A stretch of DNA of 64,000 bases from contig CM067539.1 in NCBI GenBank assembly GCA_034509755.1, forward strand, positions 29,886,001 through 29,950,000, given 5' to 3'. Shown here in pieces: positions 20,981 to 32,110 of the stretch. Origin of the DNA: Anisodus tanguticus. Its lineage: Eukaryota > Streptophyta > Magnoliopsida > Solanales > Solanaceae. Both the position numbers and the translations under genes were made by a program. The notes under the pieces are model-generated. The model was given only the letters and a program-made list of their open reading frames with translations, was not told the DNA's origin and made no database searches. Numbering within the stretch: the stretch's first letter is position 1; every line of letters begins with the position of its first letter.

Positions 20981-22585
20981 TGGGAATTGCTATGACTGAT
21001 GAATATAATGCTCTTATTGATAATAAGATGTGGGAGTTGGTGCCCCGTCCATATGGTATTAATGTTATCAGGTCTATGTGGATTTTTGCTCATAAGGAGA
21101 ATTTAGATGGTTCATTTGCTCGACATAAGGCGCGGCTTGTGGGTGATGGTAAGACTCAGCAGGTTGGGATAGATTGTGGGGGAGACGTTTAGTCCGGTGG
21201 TCAAGCCGGCTACTATTCGCACTGTGCTTAGCTTGGCTCTTTCGAAGACTTGGCCTATTCATCAGTTGGATGTCAAGAATGCTTTCCTACATTGTGATCT
21301 CAAGGAAACAGTCTATATGCATCAGTCGTTGGGTTTCAGGGATCCAAACCATCCAAATCATGTCTGTTTGTTGAAGAAGTCCTTATATGGGCTTAAGCAG
21401 TCTCCACGGGCCTGGTATACGAGGTTTGCAGACTTTGTTTCGACTATTGGGTTCACTCACAGCAGGTCAGATAATTCCTTGTTCATCTACCGCCGTGGGT
21501 CGTCATTGGCCTACATTCTGTTGTATGTGGATGATATCATCTTGAATGCTTCTTCCGATGCCTTGCGCCAGTCTATCATGGCCATGCTCAGTTCTGAGTT
21601 TGCTATGAAAGACTTAGGGCCCTTGAGTTACTTTTTGGGGATTATTGTCCAACGTCATTCAGGTTTTTTGTTTTTGTCTCAACGAAAGTATGCTGCTGAG
21701 ATCATAGAGAGGGCTGGGATGTCGTCTTGTAAGTCCACTTCTACTCCAGTTGATGCAAAGCCTAAGCTTAGTGCCGCGGCAGGTGCACCATACGAGGACC
21801 CGACCCGCTATCGCAGTCTTGCAGGGGCCCTACCGTATCTTACATTTACCAGACCAGATATTACGTATGCTGTTCAGCAGGTGTGTTTATTCATGCATAA
21901 TCCCAGAGTTGAGCACATGAATGCAATTAAACGCATCATTCGATATATTCAGGGGACACTGGACTATGGGTTGCACTTGTATCCTTCTTCTACATCCACA
22001 CTTGTCTCGTACACAGATGCGGATTGGGGTGGTTGTCCGGACACCAGACGGTCTACGTCGGGATATTGTATGTTCCTTGGCAACAACTTGGTCTCCTGGT
22101 CTGCAAAGCGTCAGGCGACTCTATCCCGCTCAAGTGCAGAGGCAGAATATCGAGGGGTAGCTAATGTGGTCTCAGAATCATGTTGGTTACGTAACTTGCT
22201 TTTAGAGCTTCATTGCCCCATTCAGAAGGCAACCTTAGTATATTGTGATAATGTTAGTGCCATCTACCTCTCATGTAATCCGGTTCAGCACCAACGCACT
22301 AAGCATATCGAAATGGACATTCACTTTGTCCGGGAAAAGGTTGCTCGGGGGCAGGTTCGCGTATGTCATGTCCCGTCAAGATATCAAGTTGCAGACATCT
22401 TTACAAAGGGTCTTCCCTCGGTACTCTTTGAAGATTTTAGGGACAATCTCAGCGTTCGAAGACCGCCAGCTGTGACTTCGTGGGTGTGTGTATATTGCCT
22501 TATATTTACTCTTGGTTTCTGCCCATATTTGAGGCTCACATTTTTGGTTAACAATATTAGACAAGGTAAGAATATTGTATATTAA
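20980..22585 (+). CDS. Copia F reverse transcriptase-RNase H
   Basis: The first 65 codons (20980-21190; YNALIDNKMWELVPRPYGIN) lie one frame away from the long frame 21176-22585, so one frameshift near 21180 is needed to join them. The long frame (469 codons) has FSPVVKPATIRTVLSLAL, DVKNAFLHCDLKETVYMHQS, SLYGLKQSPRAWYTRF and the catalytic YVDD in LLYVDDIIL. RNase H follows with YTDADWGGCPDTRRSTSGYC, SSAEAEYRG, CDNVSAIYLSCNP and ADIFTKGLPS. This is the best-preserved polymerase in the window, without internal stops. Confidence 0.88.
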
Positions 22586-22767
22586 GAAAATATATGTGTA
22601 GTATATTGTAATGTATTTGTTACCATAAGTAGGAATATACACTACCATATTTGTAGAGTTAGAATTATGGTAGAATAAAATTTTTAGGAATAGGATTCTC
22701 CTATTTTGTATCTTGTATATATACCTATTCAATTAATGAAAATAATTAAGGGGATTATTTCTTTCAT
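22586..22767 (+). repeat. Probable 3' LTR of Copia F
   Basis: It ends 'ggggattatttctttca' directly before a TA microsatellite, and contains a TATA box in 'gtatatatacctattc' followed by U5-like sequence. The left edge is uncertain: the TG at about 22574 ('tgtatattaag') is a candidate. No second copy exists in the window to confirm it. Confidence 0.5.
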
Positions 22768-22791
22768 ATATATATATATATATATATATAA
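22768..22791. repeat. TA microsatellite
   Basis: An uninterrupted TA run of about 12 units directly after the putative LTR end. Confidence 0.9.
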
Positions 22792-23198
22792 CAGAGCACA
22801 TCAAGATCGGGTGGGCATTAACACACAGGGCACAAGAAGCCAAAGGCATAAAAGAGATGGGTGATTAAATCAACGTGAACGAGAGAGACCCTCTTCTGCA
22901 GGGTGAGAGAGAAAGAGAAAAAAGAATTAAAAAAAGGGTATGTATTTTAGAAAAGGGAAAAAATATTACTAGTAAGAAGTTAGTAACCTGCTATATCATA
23001 GCAGGTCAATATTACAAGATGGTGTAAAATAGTGTACACGATAGTTCACAAAATTTAAACTCCTTTTGAATACAAAGATCACGTGAAATTCGATATAAAC
23101 GTGATTTCAGTCTCGACGGTAACTTTCTTTTATCGTGTTTGTATACGTTCTGTAACAGGAATCTCTTTATATTTGGTAAACAAAAATACTATTATTAT
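22792..23198. other. Spacer, no gene seen
   Basis: A purine-rich stretch (22880-22960, GAGA-type) with no open frame or repeat that I recognise. Confidence 0.4.
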
Positions 23199-23200
23199 TA

Positions 23201-23437
23201 CTTCCTCCGTCCCAATATATGTGATATACTTATCTTTTTATACCGTTAAAAAAAGAATGATATATTTTCTTATTTTGTAACAACTTAACTTTAACATTTA
23301 CCTTTTACGCTTAACGAGATCTATAATTACACAAATATTTTTGACTTGTTTTAGACCAAAAGATTCAAAAGTCTTGCTTTATTTCTTAAACTTCTTTTCG
23401 ATTCAAACTATATCACATAAATTGAAATGGAGAGTAG
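23201..23437. mobile_element. Stowaway-type MITE (237 bp)
   Basis: The terminal inverted repeats are CTTCCTCCGTCCCAATATAT at the left and, reading inwards from the right, CTACTCTCCATTTCAATTTA; both continue into TGTGATAT. TA dinucleotides flank it at 23199-23200 and 23438-23439. The CTCCCTCCGTCCC-type end, TA target site and size are those of Tc1/mariner-derived Stowaway MITEs. Confidence 0.85.
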
Positions 23438-23456
23438 TAAATATGAGCCTCCTTTC

Positions 23457-23481
23457 ATATATATATATATATATATATATA
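23457..23481. repeat. TA microsatellite
   Basis: A TA run of about 12 units 20 bases after the Stowaway element. Confidence 0.85.
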
Positions 23482-23773
23482 TGTATCTTTTCCTTTATAA
23501 AATTTACCCACTTCCACTAGAGCCATATAATGTTCTTGATTTTGCACATTGGATTTCCGTTAAGACCATTCCCTCGATTTCTTACCTCAACTTCAACTAA
23601 AAGTGTGAGAAAATTAAGAAGTCAGAAATATGTAAAAAGTGAAAAAGCTAAAAGCAAAAAACTAAAGAGTTGGTAACAAAAGTCTACTTTTAAAGTGGTC
23701 AAATGTCACTTAAGCAAGCAAACATGGAGCCTTTTTTCCAGAAGAAAACTGACAGTGTGTCTGAAGCTATATA

Positions 23774-23992
23774 ATCCCTCCGTTATAATTTAAGTATATT
23801 AGTTTAATTAGATAAGAATTTTTAAAGAAATAAAGAATACTTTTAAAATGTTGTGATCTTTAATTAAATATATGTGAGGTCCTTTAATTATTGTGATTTT
23901 AAACTTGTCAAAGTTTACTAAATATAAAAAGATATATTTTTTTTGGGATAAACTAAAAAAGAAAGTAATATACTTAATTGTGACGGAGGAAG
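23774..23992. mobile_element. Second Stowaway-type MITE (219 bp)
   Basis: The left end is ATCCCTCCGTTATAATTTAA and the right end, read inwards, is CTTCCTCCGTCACAATTAAG. TA target duplications flank it at 23772-23773 and 23993-23994. Its interior differs from the copy at 23201. Confidence 0.8.
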
Positions 23993-23998
23993 TACCTA

Positions 23999-23999
<1 letters not shown>

Positions 24000-24048
<49 letters not shown>
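24000..24048. repeat. Long TA microsatellite
   Basis: A run of about 24 TA units starting a few bases after the second Stowaway element; likely hypervariable in length. Confidence 0.95.
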
Positions 24049-24051
<3 letters not shown>

Positions 24052-25792
24052 ACTTTACCAATCTTGTTGAGACGACTAAGATGGAAGGATTCAGGCTTTG
24101 AACATGGTCCCTTCCTCATTGCTTTATTCTACTAGTAATACAAAAATTAAAGAGCCTCAAATCTATACTTTACTTATTTATTTTAGGATGTAGTGTTTGA
24201 CCGAATATAAAGTTTAAAATAGAGAAAGAAACAAACACTTGTGACTAATACGCTTAGTACTTTTGGTGTTAAACATGCTATGAGATAATGAATAAGCAAA
24301 GGTTTTTTTTCTTAACCCCTTCAGGAGCTCTCCTTTTCTGCTCTCTTGACTCTCGTCAAATAATCAAAGGTTGATGTTGATCATAAGTCAATAAAGGAAA
24401 AACACAATGGCAAAGTTAATTATTTCATCGTGTGAATTTTTTGGTAATGAGTAACCGTAAGATTTAAATCTATGATCTCTATTTACCAAACAACATATCC
24501 AATGGTATAAACATCTAATTTAAAAGTTATAGTTAATCGAGAGAAAACACATTTATTTATTTATCTTATACATATGTAACTTCAATTTTTAAGGATGAGC
24601 GTTTGTTCTAAACACGCAATTGTCATATATTAATCATCATAATCAGTTACCACTAATATTTATTTATAATTAACCCTCCCCCAACCCTTCCTCTCCCTCC
24701 TCCCGAAAATCTAAATGTCATTTTAGCCTTATAATTTTGATATATAACATAATATAATATATAAAAAGAGAATATAGCACAAAAGGGGGACACGAGAGAA
24801 TAAGAACAAGAATAATGGCGACCGGAGAACAAGAATAATGGCGACCGGTGAGGCGGTGACTGAAACTGGGCCAAGGACAAACATGACCCAAACCTCCTCA
24901 TGTGATCATTCTGCACTAAATAATTATTTTAAAAAAAAAACTTTCTCGATTTTCGAGCTTTGAACTTAGAATTCCCCCCTGGGAATTGTAACCTCTTTTT
25001 TGACTTTTATCAGCCCCTCGATTTTTATAATCTACTTAACAGTATTTAATTTTATAATATGTACTGACCACTATACAGTAGCCTAACTAATTGACCAAAG
25101 CATATGCAGAAAAGAATAACGTACTGTGCCTATGATAAATTATGAATCACCAAAAAGAGAGGTTTTTTTTTATATCTAGCTTTCCACTTACGTCAGACTA
25201 TTTCTGAACGCTTACGTCAGACTATTTCTGAATATAGTAATTCGATCCATCAACATACTACCAGTAAATCGCGGAATGTGTCTGAATGACCATGATTTGA
25301 GAACAGAGCATTTCACCTACAAGGTCCTATTCCAGAAGAGAGCAAATTACTCCCATCAGAGTTTGAATTCACGCTGTAGATCTTCAGCTGAATTTTAAGT
25401 TTCCCTCCTTTGTCATCCAATTATACCCGGGAATAAAAAAAAAGAGTGGTTTTAGTAGTAGAGGAAGAGGATAGGGGAAAAGTATGATCTACTACTGTAC
25501 GCAAAGTGCTTATGCTAGGGAACAATATTGAAAATCACATTTTTGGTTTGTCCGAGACACCAAAAAAAAATATTAACACCAACCAAGTTAACGTCCTAAA
25601 GACAACTAATGATTCATTACTTCACATGTTCTTTTGTACTAGGTAGCTACTAATTTTTGAAATTTTAGTACTGCCCTAACTTCTTTTTGAGATTTTTACA
25701 AAATTACACAGGCGGGTGAAGAATACATTTATTGTTGAAATTTTAGTATTGCCTTCACACTCTCCTAGTATAGTTTTATGTTGTATATCTTC
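24049..25792. other. Non-coding spacer with two short tandem duplications
   Basis: No gene was recognised. A 23-base unit ending 'aataatggcgaccgg' is repeated exactly at 24803-24825 and 24826-24848. A 22-base unit 'cttacgtcagactatttc..' occurs at 25187-25208 and 25211-25232. The segment 24049-24175 is a diverged relative of 63830-64000. Confidence 0.5.
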
Positions 25793-25806
25793 GAAATATA
25801 TAAGTT

Positions 25807-25996
25807 GTTTTTTTTATTTTTCATCCGGTGTCCGGTACCTGCATTGGAGTCTGACTAATCCGGATTAGCATCGGGTAAGTTCACATTCGGGGGGTAGCAC
25901 TCCCTACCAAAGATTTTTTTATACCCAAGGCTCGAACCCGAAACCCCTGGTTAATGGAGGAGCAGCCTCATCCATTGCACCACATCCTTTAGTGGT
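25807..25996 (-). mobile_element. tRNA-derived SINE (190 bp) with 14-bp target-site duplication
   Basis: On the minus strand an RNA polymerase III A box (TGGTGCAATGGATGAGG) lies near the 5' end and a B box (GGTTCGAGCCT) about 30 bases further on. These are followed by a unique body and an A-rich tail (GGATGAAAAATAAAAAAAAA). Exact 14-bp duplications (gaaatatataagtt) flank it at 25793-25806 and 25997-26010. It is non-coding and would have been mobilised by a LINE enzyme. The body differs from the TS-type SINE at 26334 and 63324. Confidence 0.88.
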
Positions 25997-26333
25997 GAAA
26001 TATATAAGTTACATAAATATATAACCCGAAATATATAACAATAAGAGTATTTGAATCACAATTTTATATAGCAATATTAAAGTATACAATATGAGAATTA
26101 TATATCTCGAAGTATCTGTTGGGTATTTGGTGAATATTTTTCCTAGATAGGTATAAATGTAATAATTTTAAAATAGATACTTTCGGATAATTATTTTATG
26201 CCGCATGAGAATTCCCATTAATTTCCCTTTTCTTTTTTAGTATGATCTTTTGATATCTCTTATTCAATGGCTTAATTAATACTAATTGATTCGTGCCACA
26301 TACAATCCAGATAAAAAGAAAAATATACCCTAC

Positions 26334-26460
26334 TATAACAACAACAACATATCCAGTGAAATCCATAATGTGGAGTCTGGGAAGGATAAAGTTTACGCGG
26401 ACCTTAACTATATCTTGATAAATAGGGAGGTTGTTTTCGAAAAACCTTCGGCTCAAAAAT
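26334..26460 (-). mobile_element. TS-type SINE, 3' part
   Basis: The minus strand reads from TTTGAGCCGAAGGTTTTTCG through AACAACCTCCCTATTT and ends GGATATGTTGTTGTTGTTAT. The TTG-repeat 3' tail and the 'GTCTGGGAAGG' body are hallmarks of the TS SINE family of Solanaceae. The tRNA-like 5' part was not recognised, so the copy is probably 5'-truncated. Confidence 0.8.
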
Positions 26461-27510
26461 TATACCCTACTGGAGATTTCTATTTTCTCATGGTTTAATG
26501 CTATACCTTTATTTATAGTTGTACAATCACATCAATTTCATCACACTCCTCAAAAATGATCTATGTTATGGAACACAAGATATCCCCTTCAATCAGAGAG
26601 GGGATGGGGGTGGGGGCTCCCAATAAACCTTTTAGAAGCTAGTAAAATAATTCTATAGACAAAAATGTTTAAAGAATATCTACGTTTAATAGCTTATAAA
26701 GTCCCTCGTAAAAAATGTTATTGTTAAAAAAGTTTTGGGGTGAAATCGGTTGTAAATAAAAAAATTTGGGGTGAAATTACCAACATCCTATGAATAGTCT
26801 TAAGTTATTATTTTACTTTCCTTTATTGTTGACAATTAACACTAAAACTAATACCAAATTGAAATACTATCTAACTAATTGAATGGTTAGAAAACAAGAC
26901 GGAGACAGAAGAAAAGTCAAATTAAATAATTAGGAAAGTGATTTGCATCCCAGGAATATGTATTATCTCAATGTACGATGTATTTTAAATTAAAACCCTC
27001 CAACTTTTTGGTTGTGTGCCACGTTTATCTCTGCGCTAATCCTGTTTTTAATTAAATAAACATATTTTGACTAAATATTTTTATGGGGACCTATTTTATT
27101 TTTTAAATCTGAAAGGGAGACAGACCTAATTTTTAAATTAATTCATAGGTGTAGAGGAATAATTAGGCTGCATATCGTTGGGAATGAGCAGTGTTTCTCT
27201 CGGCTAACTACAGACTGCAACTTGGCAGGCATTTTACTATTATTAACTGCGAAATTTTCATAGAATTTACAGAGAATTCTACTATTTTTAAATGATTTTT
27301 TGTAAATTTTTCCTTCTTTATTTGTCTGTACTTTTTTTCGAGTTTATATCCTTTGTCCTTCCTCTTTTAAACTTGTGGTATCATGGGAACAAAAAATCAA
27401 AGGTATCTCATCAATATATGCAGTTCACGAAGATTATACCAGTAATTTAATAATCACAAGTTGAACATTACGTGCATGAATTCAAAACTCGATTAAAGTA
27501 ATTTCTGTTC
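26461..27510. other. AT-rich spacer, no gene seen
   Basis: Only short frames without recognisable domains are present. This is the left flank of the Tat-type element. Confidence 0.5.
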
Positions 27511-28119
27511 TGTTTACCCAAAAAAAATACAATTGAATTTATTAGTGATTTTAATGATACGTGGACTGATTCATAATATAAGATAATGAACAATTGATAA
27601 TAAGTAAGCAAATAGAAATAACAAGTAAAAAATTAGCCTGGACTGCCTTGAATTCGGATGAATCTTCTGAGCAAGATTGGTCCAGGCTGACAGTGAACAT
27701 TAGTAAAATAGCTCCTGTTTATTCCAAGAATGAGAGCAAGTAAGTAGAATTTTTGTAAGTTTAAGCTTAAGAATACAAGTAATGAGAATTTGATATCCTT
27801 CCAACATGAATGTTGGGCTCCTTTTATAGCTAGGAAATAAAGGCATTAAAAACCGAGATTCTCTCTCAAATTAAATGTCATCAATGCTAATAATGGTCTT
27901 CTAATGACTAAGAGTAACGACTGGTGTCATATCCGGATCGGATATACGTTGGATTCCTCTGGAACTTCATCCGGTGTCAACTGACTCGGTCGTATTCGGA
28001 CTCGTCTCAATTGTTGTCTCACCTCGGAGCCGAATCGTAACCGGCTCTGAACTTACCCAAATACTTCAAAGTTCTCGTTCCAAACTTGCCACGTGTCATG
28101 CCAAATTTCACCATATACA
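27511..28119 (-). repeat. 3' LTR of element D
   Basis: It matches 38891-39499 over its full length. It is followed by 'gatagtccccacactttcc', whose complement (GGAAAGTGTGGGGACTATC) is the polypurine tract abutting the 3' LTR. Confidence 0.88.
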
Positions 28120-28231
28120 GATAGTCCCCACACTTTCCGGATCAAAGTTTACCGAAGTTATGAGAAGTGAAAATGATCCTTTCGTTGTATTCTCTTGGAA
28201 GTTCCTTTTCAAATTACTTCAAAAAAGCGAG

Positions 28232-29301
28232 AAAACGAAATGTTTCCTCTTCTCCAAACTCTGACTCACATCTAGGGATGGCAACGGATCGGATCTGGAC
28301 CGGATCGTACTAGATCCAAATCCAGATCCGTTTTTCATACCTGAATCCAGATCTATTGGGTCCATAAAAATCATATCCAAATCCAGATCCATCGGATCCG
28401 CTGGGTCCACGGATCGGATCTGGATTCACAAGTAAAAAATTTTGCCTTGCTAAAAATGTAACCTTGATAAGAATTTTTTTTTAACTGACAAACGATTTTT
28501 ACTTAGCTAACAGTTTACTGTGTTTCAATTTTGAAATGTTCATATGAGATATTTTGTTCGTTGTCTCGTTTTGATTGTGAGCTATTAATTGAAAATGTTG
28601 GACAATGACAATAGTTGTGAAAAATGCTGACTAGTATTTTCACAATGCAGAACTTGCATGTGCTTGGAATCTTCACAAATGAAGTGAATATAATTTTAAC
28701 TACTTGTCTATGGAGATGTTAGTCATTCACTAATATAACATTGATTTTATTATCGAAGTTACCTCTTTATTTTTTGGTTTTTGAGTTAACGCGGGGATAA
28801 ATTAAACTTATTTTGAGAATTAAACTTGCAAGGATGTGCTTAGCAATTTTAAGAAAATACTTATAAAATTACATTCTAGGTTATGAATATATTTAATAAA
28901 AAATGGATCCACGGGTCGAATCTGTACCGGATACGGATCTCAAATACAAGATCCAAATCCAGATCCGATCCATCAGAAATGGATCCGGGTCCGATCCGAA
29001 TCCGTTGGGTCCAAATTTTGAAGATCCATATCCTATAAAACGGATTTGGATCCACCGGGTCCAGGATCCACTGCCATCTCTACTCACGTCCCATCCTTAT
29101 GATTATCTGAGCACGTGTCACCTTCTGATTGAACCGCCCCGTCGACTCGTACACTAAAGCATTTTTCATAATGATGAAAACGAAACGTTTCCTCTTCTCC
29201 AAACTCTGACTCACGTCCCACCCTTATGATTATCTGAACACGTGTCACCTTCTGATTGAACTGCCCCGTCGACTCGTACACTAAAGCGTTTTTCATAATG
29301 A
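28232..29301. repeat. 126-bp tandem duplication in element D, first unit split by a hAT MITE
   Basis: The unit runs from 'gaaacgtttcctcttctcc' to 'cataatgatg'. The second unit (29176-29301) is uninterrupted. The first consists of 28232-28272 plus 29083-29175 with the hAT element between. The pieces differ at only a few positions. The unit contains the G-box-like word CACGTGTCA and lies directly upstream of the TATA box of the antisense gene, so it may be a promoter duplication. Confidence 0.75.
28273..29082. mobile_element. hAT-type non-autonomous element (810 bp)
   Basis: The ends are TAGGGATGGCAAC and, inward from the right, TAGAGATGGCAGT. 8-bp target duplications flank it: ctcacatc at 28265-28272 and ctcacgtc at 29083-29090, with one mismatch. 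Subterminal regions are packed with GGATCC/GATCCAAATCC words on both sides, as in hAT elements, while the middle is AT-rich. No transposase frame is present. Confidence 0.88.
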
Positions 29302-29312
29302 TGGCTTTACCA

Positions 29313-29321
29313 GCTATAAAA
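29313..29321 (+). promoter_or_regulatory. TATA box of the antisense gene in element D
   Basis: The sequence 'gctataaaaaccc' occurs on the plus strand, followed by a C/T-rich leader typical of plant transcription starts. The first recognisable coding segment begins about 160 bases later. Confidence 0.55.
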
Positions 29322-29477
29322 ACCCTTCTCTCATCTTCAATTCATCATTCTGCTGCAAATTCTTCTTCAAAACTCCTCTATTGCTCATATTCTTCAAACT
29401 AAACTTCAACTTCACGCGATCTTCAACCCTTTTCCGTTCAGTTATACCACTAGAAACCCTTCATAACTTCATTACTA

Positions 29478-32110
29478 TGACTAAATGTTTCACCCATTCT
29501 TCTTCGAGGAACTCCTCACCATCGCCTTCGTCTCCGTCCGCCACCGCTGAAGCCGCCGGCGCTGGCGAATCTTTTGAAACTCAGGCTCCATCTGAACCTA
29601 GAGCCTACAACATTCTTCCATCCATTTTTTTTTCTTCGATGGCGAATTTGTCGTTCGTGCCGCCACTTCCAAAAGCGACCAGGTGAAATGACAAAGAACT
29701 ATCCGACTTCCATCTACCCTTCCGTTCTAGACAAAGTTCGAACTGACTTTGGTTGGCAAAAGCTCTCCCAAATTATTATCTCAGGTCCCAATGATGACAT
29801 CACTACTCATAGGTCGGGATATTCCAACATTTACACCTACACCTTTAATTTCAAACTCACCCTCCGATAGACGATGTGATTCTAGAAATGTGCAAGACTT
29901 ATAACTTTAATCTTGCACAAATTGGTCCGTACATCTGGAGGGTCGTTGCTTGTCTCCAATTTTTGGACAAGGAGGTCAATCTCGAACTTACCATGGATCA
30001 TTTGATCCGTTTGTATGGTCCAAAGTTTTTCCGTTGTGGGATCCTCTAAATATCCAAGCGAGGGAAATTCCTCATCCTTTTTAGCATCGATAAAGACCGA
30101 GACCGAGGTTGGATGAAGCATTTCGTAGCAGTTCCTACTGCTGAAATCATTTCGGTAAAGTTCATGCCCATTCAGGAGACATGAAATTTGAACCGTAAGT
30201 AACACTCTTCTTCCTACTTTTCTATAATGCATTTGACTATTTTTTTGCTTAGAATTTTCTTCTGTTACTTTTTTCAGCTACCCCCTGGATTTCGGCTACT
30301 ATCACGACCCTTCGCGAATGAGTTCAAGTAATCATAAGTGTATGTCCGCACAAAGACCGATCATGGAAAGTAATTTCCAAAAATTGATGGAAAGCACAAA
30401 ATTATGGTTAGTACTTCCCTGATTCATTCTTCTTCATTTTTTACATACGTATTTTCATCATTTGTTTTTTTCCCAATGAACAGGTCTGCCAAAAGACACC
30501 TCTCTCCGGTAGACAGCTTTGGCCGCCCCGGTACTCACTAATTAGGTACTTGACCCGGCTGCTTCTGCTCGCCGTATCGCCAAAGTACCAAAAAAAAGAA
30601 ATCTAAAAAACCTCTCAGGTCTCCCTCAGTTCCTTAAAAGAGGAAAAGAATGATCCTGGAAGAAGGTGACTTTTTCGGAGTCAAGGAAGCCACAACTGTT
30701 GATGCCGTCGTGCCACCAGGAGCCACAACTGCTAATGAACAAACTTCCATCATCATTGGAGATGACAACGAAGTGACGAACAAAAACATTTCGTTGTCAA
30801 AGAGGCCAAGAAATTCAACTCCTCTGCTTTCAACGCCTCCACCAAAAACAACAAACATTCCTCCGAGCTTCGGTCAAGATGATTTTGATCATCTTTTTGG
30901 CAAACTGGTACTGTAAATTCGGTTCCTCCAGTGAATGCCTCCAGATTTTCACACTTGACAATTCCACAGAGACTCTCTTCATCATTCGCCCTCTAAAAAA
31001 TCACTCCATTTCCTGGCCAAGCTCGTGAATGTGTTCTCGGCCCTGAGCGTGAACCCAAATAGGCTGATGACTGCAACCCTCTCTTTTCCCGAAGACACAA
31101 ATTTTCTATCTCGGCCAGTCGGGGTTGCAAGTTACCAGAGGCCCTTGATATCAATCCCCGATAAGGACAAAATGAAAGAAATCTCATGGAAGTGCCTCAT
31201 TAACGAAGGAGTGGAAGCATCTAACCGAGTACATTTTTTCTGAATTTAAGTTCACACTTCCTCCTTTCCATTTTTTTACTATTCCAACTCGAGCAAAATA
31301 TTTTTTATGCAATCATCTGTTTTGGTCGGAGAAGGTTTTATCCATTACCTCGAGGAAACTGAGGACTTGAAGGGTCAACTAGATGCCCAAGAGAGGGGAA
31401 TTTCATTCCTCAAGGAAAGCCTCTGGCAGAAAGATGAGCAATTATCTGGTGACTTGCCCATCGTTAAGGCTGAATTGGACCGAGTAAGGAGGGACTACCT
31501 CCGGGACATGAACCACCTCGATCTTACCAATGAGGAAAATGTGATTGTGAACAAAGAGGTCGATCAACTCTGCAACAATCATCAAAATCTCTATGAAGAG
31601 CTTGAACAACATGAAGAAGTCATGCATTAGCAGGCTTCTTTCACGAAAAAAATTCGAACGATACTTAGAGATGTCTCAAGATCAAGTTTGCCAGGAAGCT
31701 CAAATTATTGAAAAACTAAGAGTTGAGCTCGAGGCCATTACCAAGAGGAATACTCATATTTTTGCTCAATGGGACCAAGCCTTGGCTGAATGGGACCAAG
31801 CTCGTGTTGACCTAGCAGCTGATAAAGCTTAGACGGTGTTGAAGACCGAGCATATAACATGGAAAGTCCACAGGGTTACCCTGGAACAAGTTTGTGATAG
31901 GCTCACGGACTCAGATGCCAAGATTGCTGAGGCTAAGGAACTTGAGATCGAAGCCCTTCGTCGGATAAATGCCGAAAGCTCCGAAGAAGACCTAAAGGAC
32001 TCCGATTCTAAGTCAGAGTGATCTATAGGCTGTAATGCCTTTTTGTACTTTCTTTTTTGTTCTAGCCGTTTTCTAGCTTTGCTTATGAATGAAAATATAT
32101 ATACCAAACT
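29478..32110 (+). pseudogene. Antisense extra gene of the Tat element, multi-exon, broken
   Basis: The plus-strand coding pieces, opposite to gag-pol, are as follows. MTKCFTHSSSRNSSPSPSSP is at 29478. A frame at about 29690-29870 reads IYPSVLDKVRTDFGW. A further frame at about 29870-30180 carries WRVVACLQFLDKEVNLELTM, DHLIRLYGPKFFRCG and IDKDRDRGWMKHFVAVPTAE, a block I recall from plant transposon-associated proteins. Apparent introns (GTAAGT...TTTTTCAG at about 30190-30278; GTTAGT...AACAG at about 30410-30483) separate it from downstream parts. The 31307-32021 frames are Glu/Lys/Leu-rich heptad coiled coil. Stops and shifts break it throughout. Its function is unknown. Confidence 0.65.

Larger units (their letters stand above)
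18201..22767 (+). mobile_element. Copia retrotransposon F
   Basis: The plus-strand order is gag, protease, integrase, reverse transcriptase, RNase H, followed by a short 3' LTR. No 5' LTR or primer site is recognisable upstream of 18220, so the element is 5'-truncated or its LTR is too diverged. Gag lacks a zinc knuckle and instead has a Gly/Asn/Ser-rich tail, a feature seen in some plant Copia lineages such as Retrofit/Hopscotch-like ones. The lineage assignment is tentative. Confidence 0.8.

Noticed and set aside
23808..24135. Open frames on both strands across the TA repeat
   Set aside because: They consist largely of Ile/Tyr runs from the TA microsatellite and MITE sequence, with no coding content.
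25920..25985. Functional tRNA gene
   Set aside because: A and B boxes are present, but the sequence lacks a tRNA cloverleaf. The target duplication and tail show that it is a SINE.
28219..29157. Frames with 'DPDP'/'MDPADPMDLD' repeats
   Set aside because: They come from GGATCC-type subterminal repeats of the hAT MITE and are not genes.
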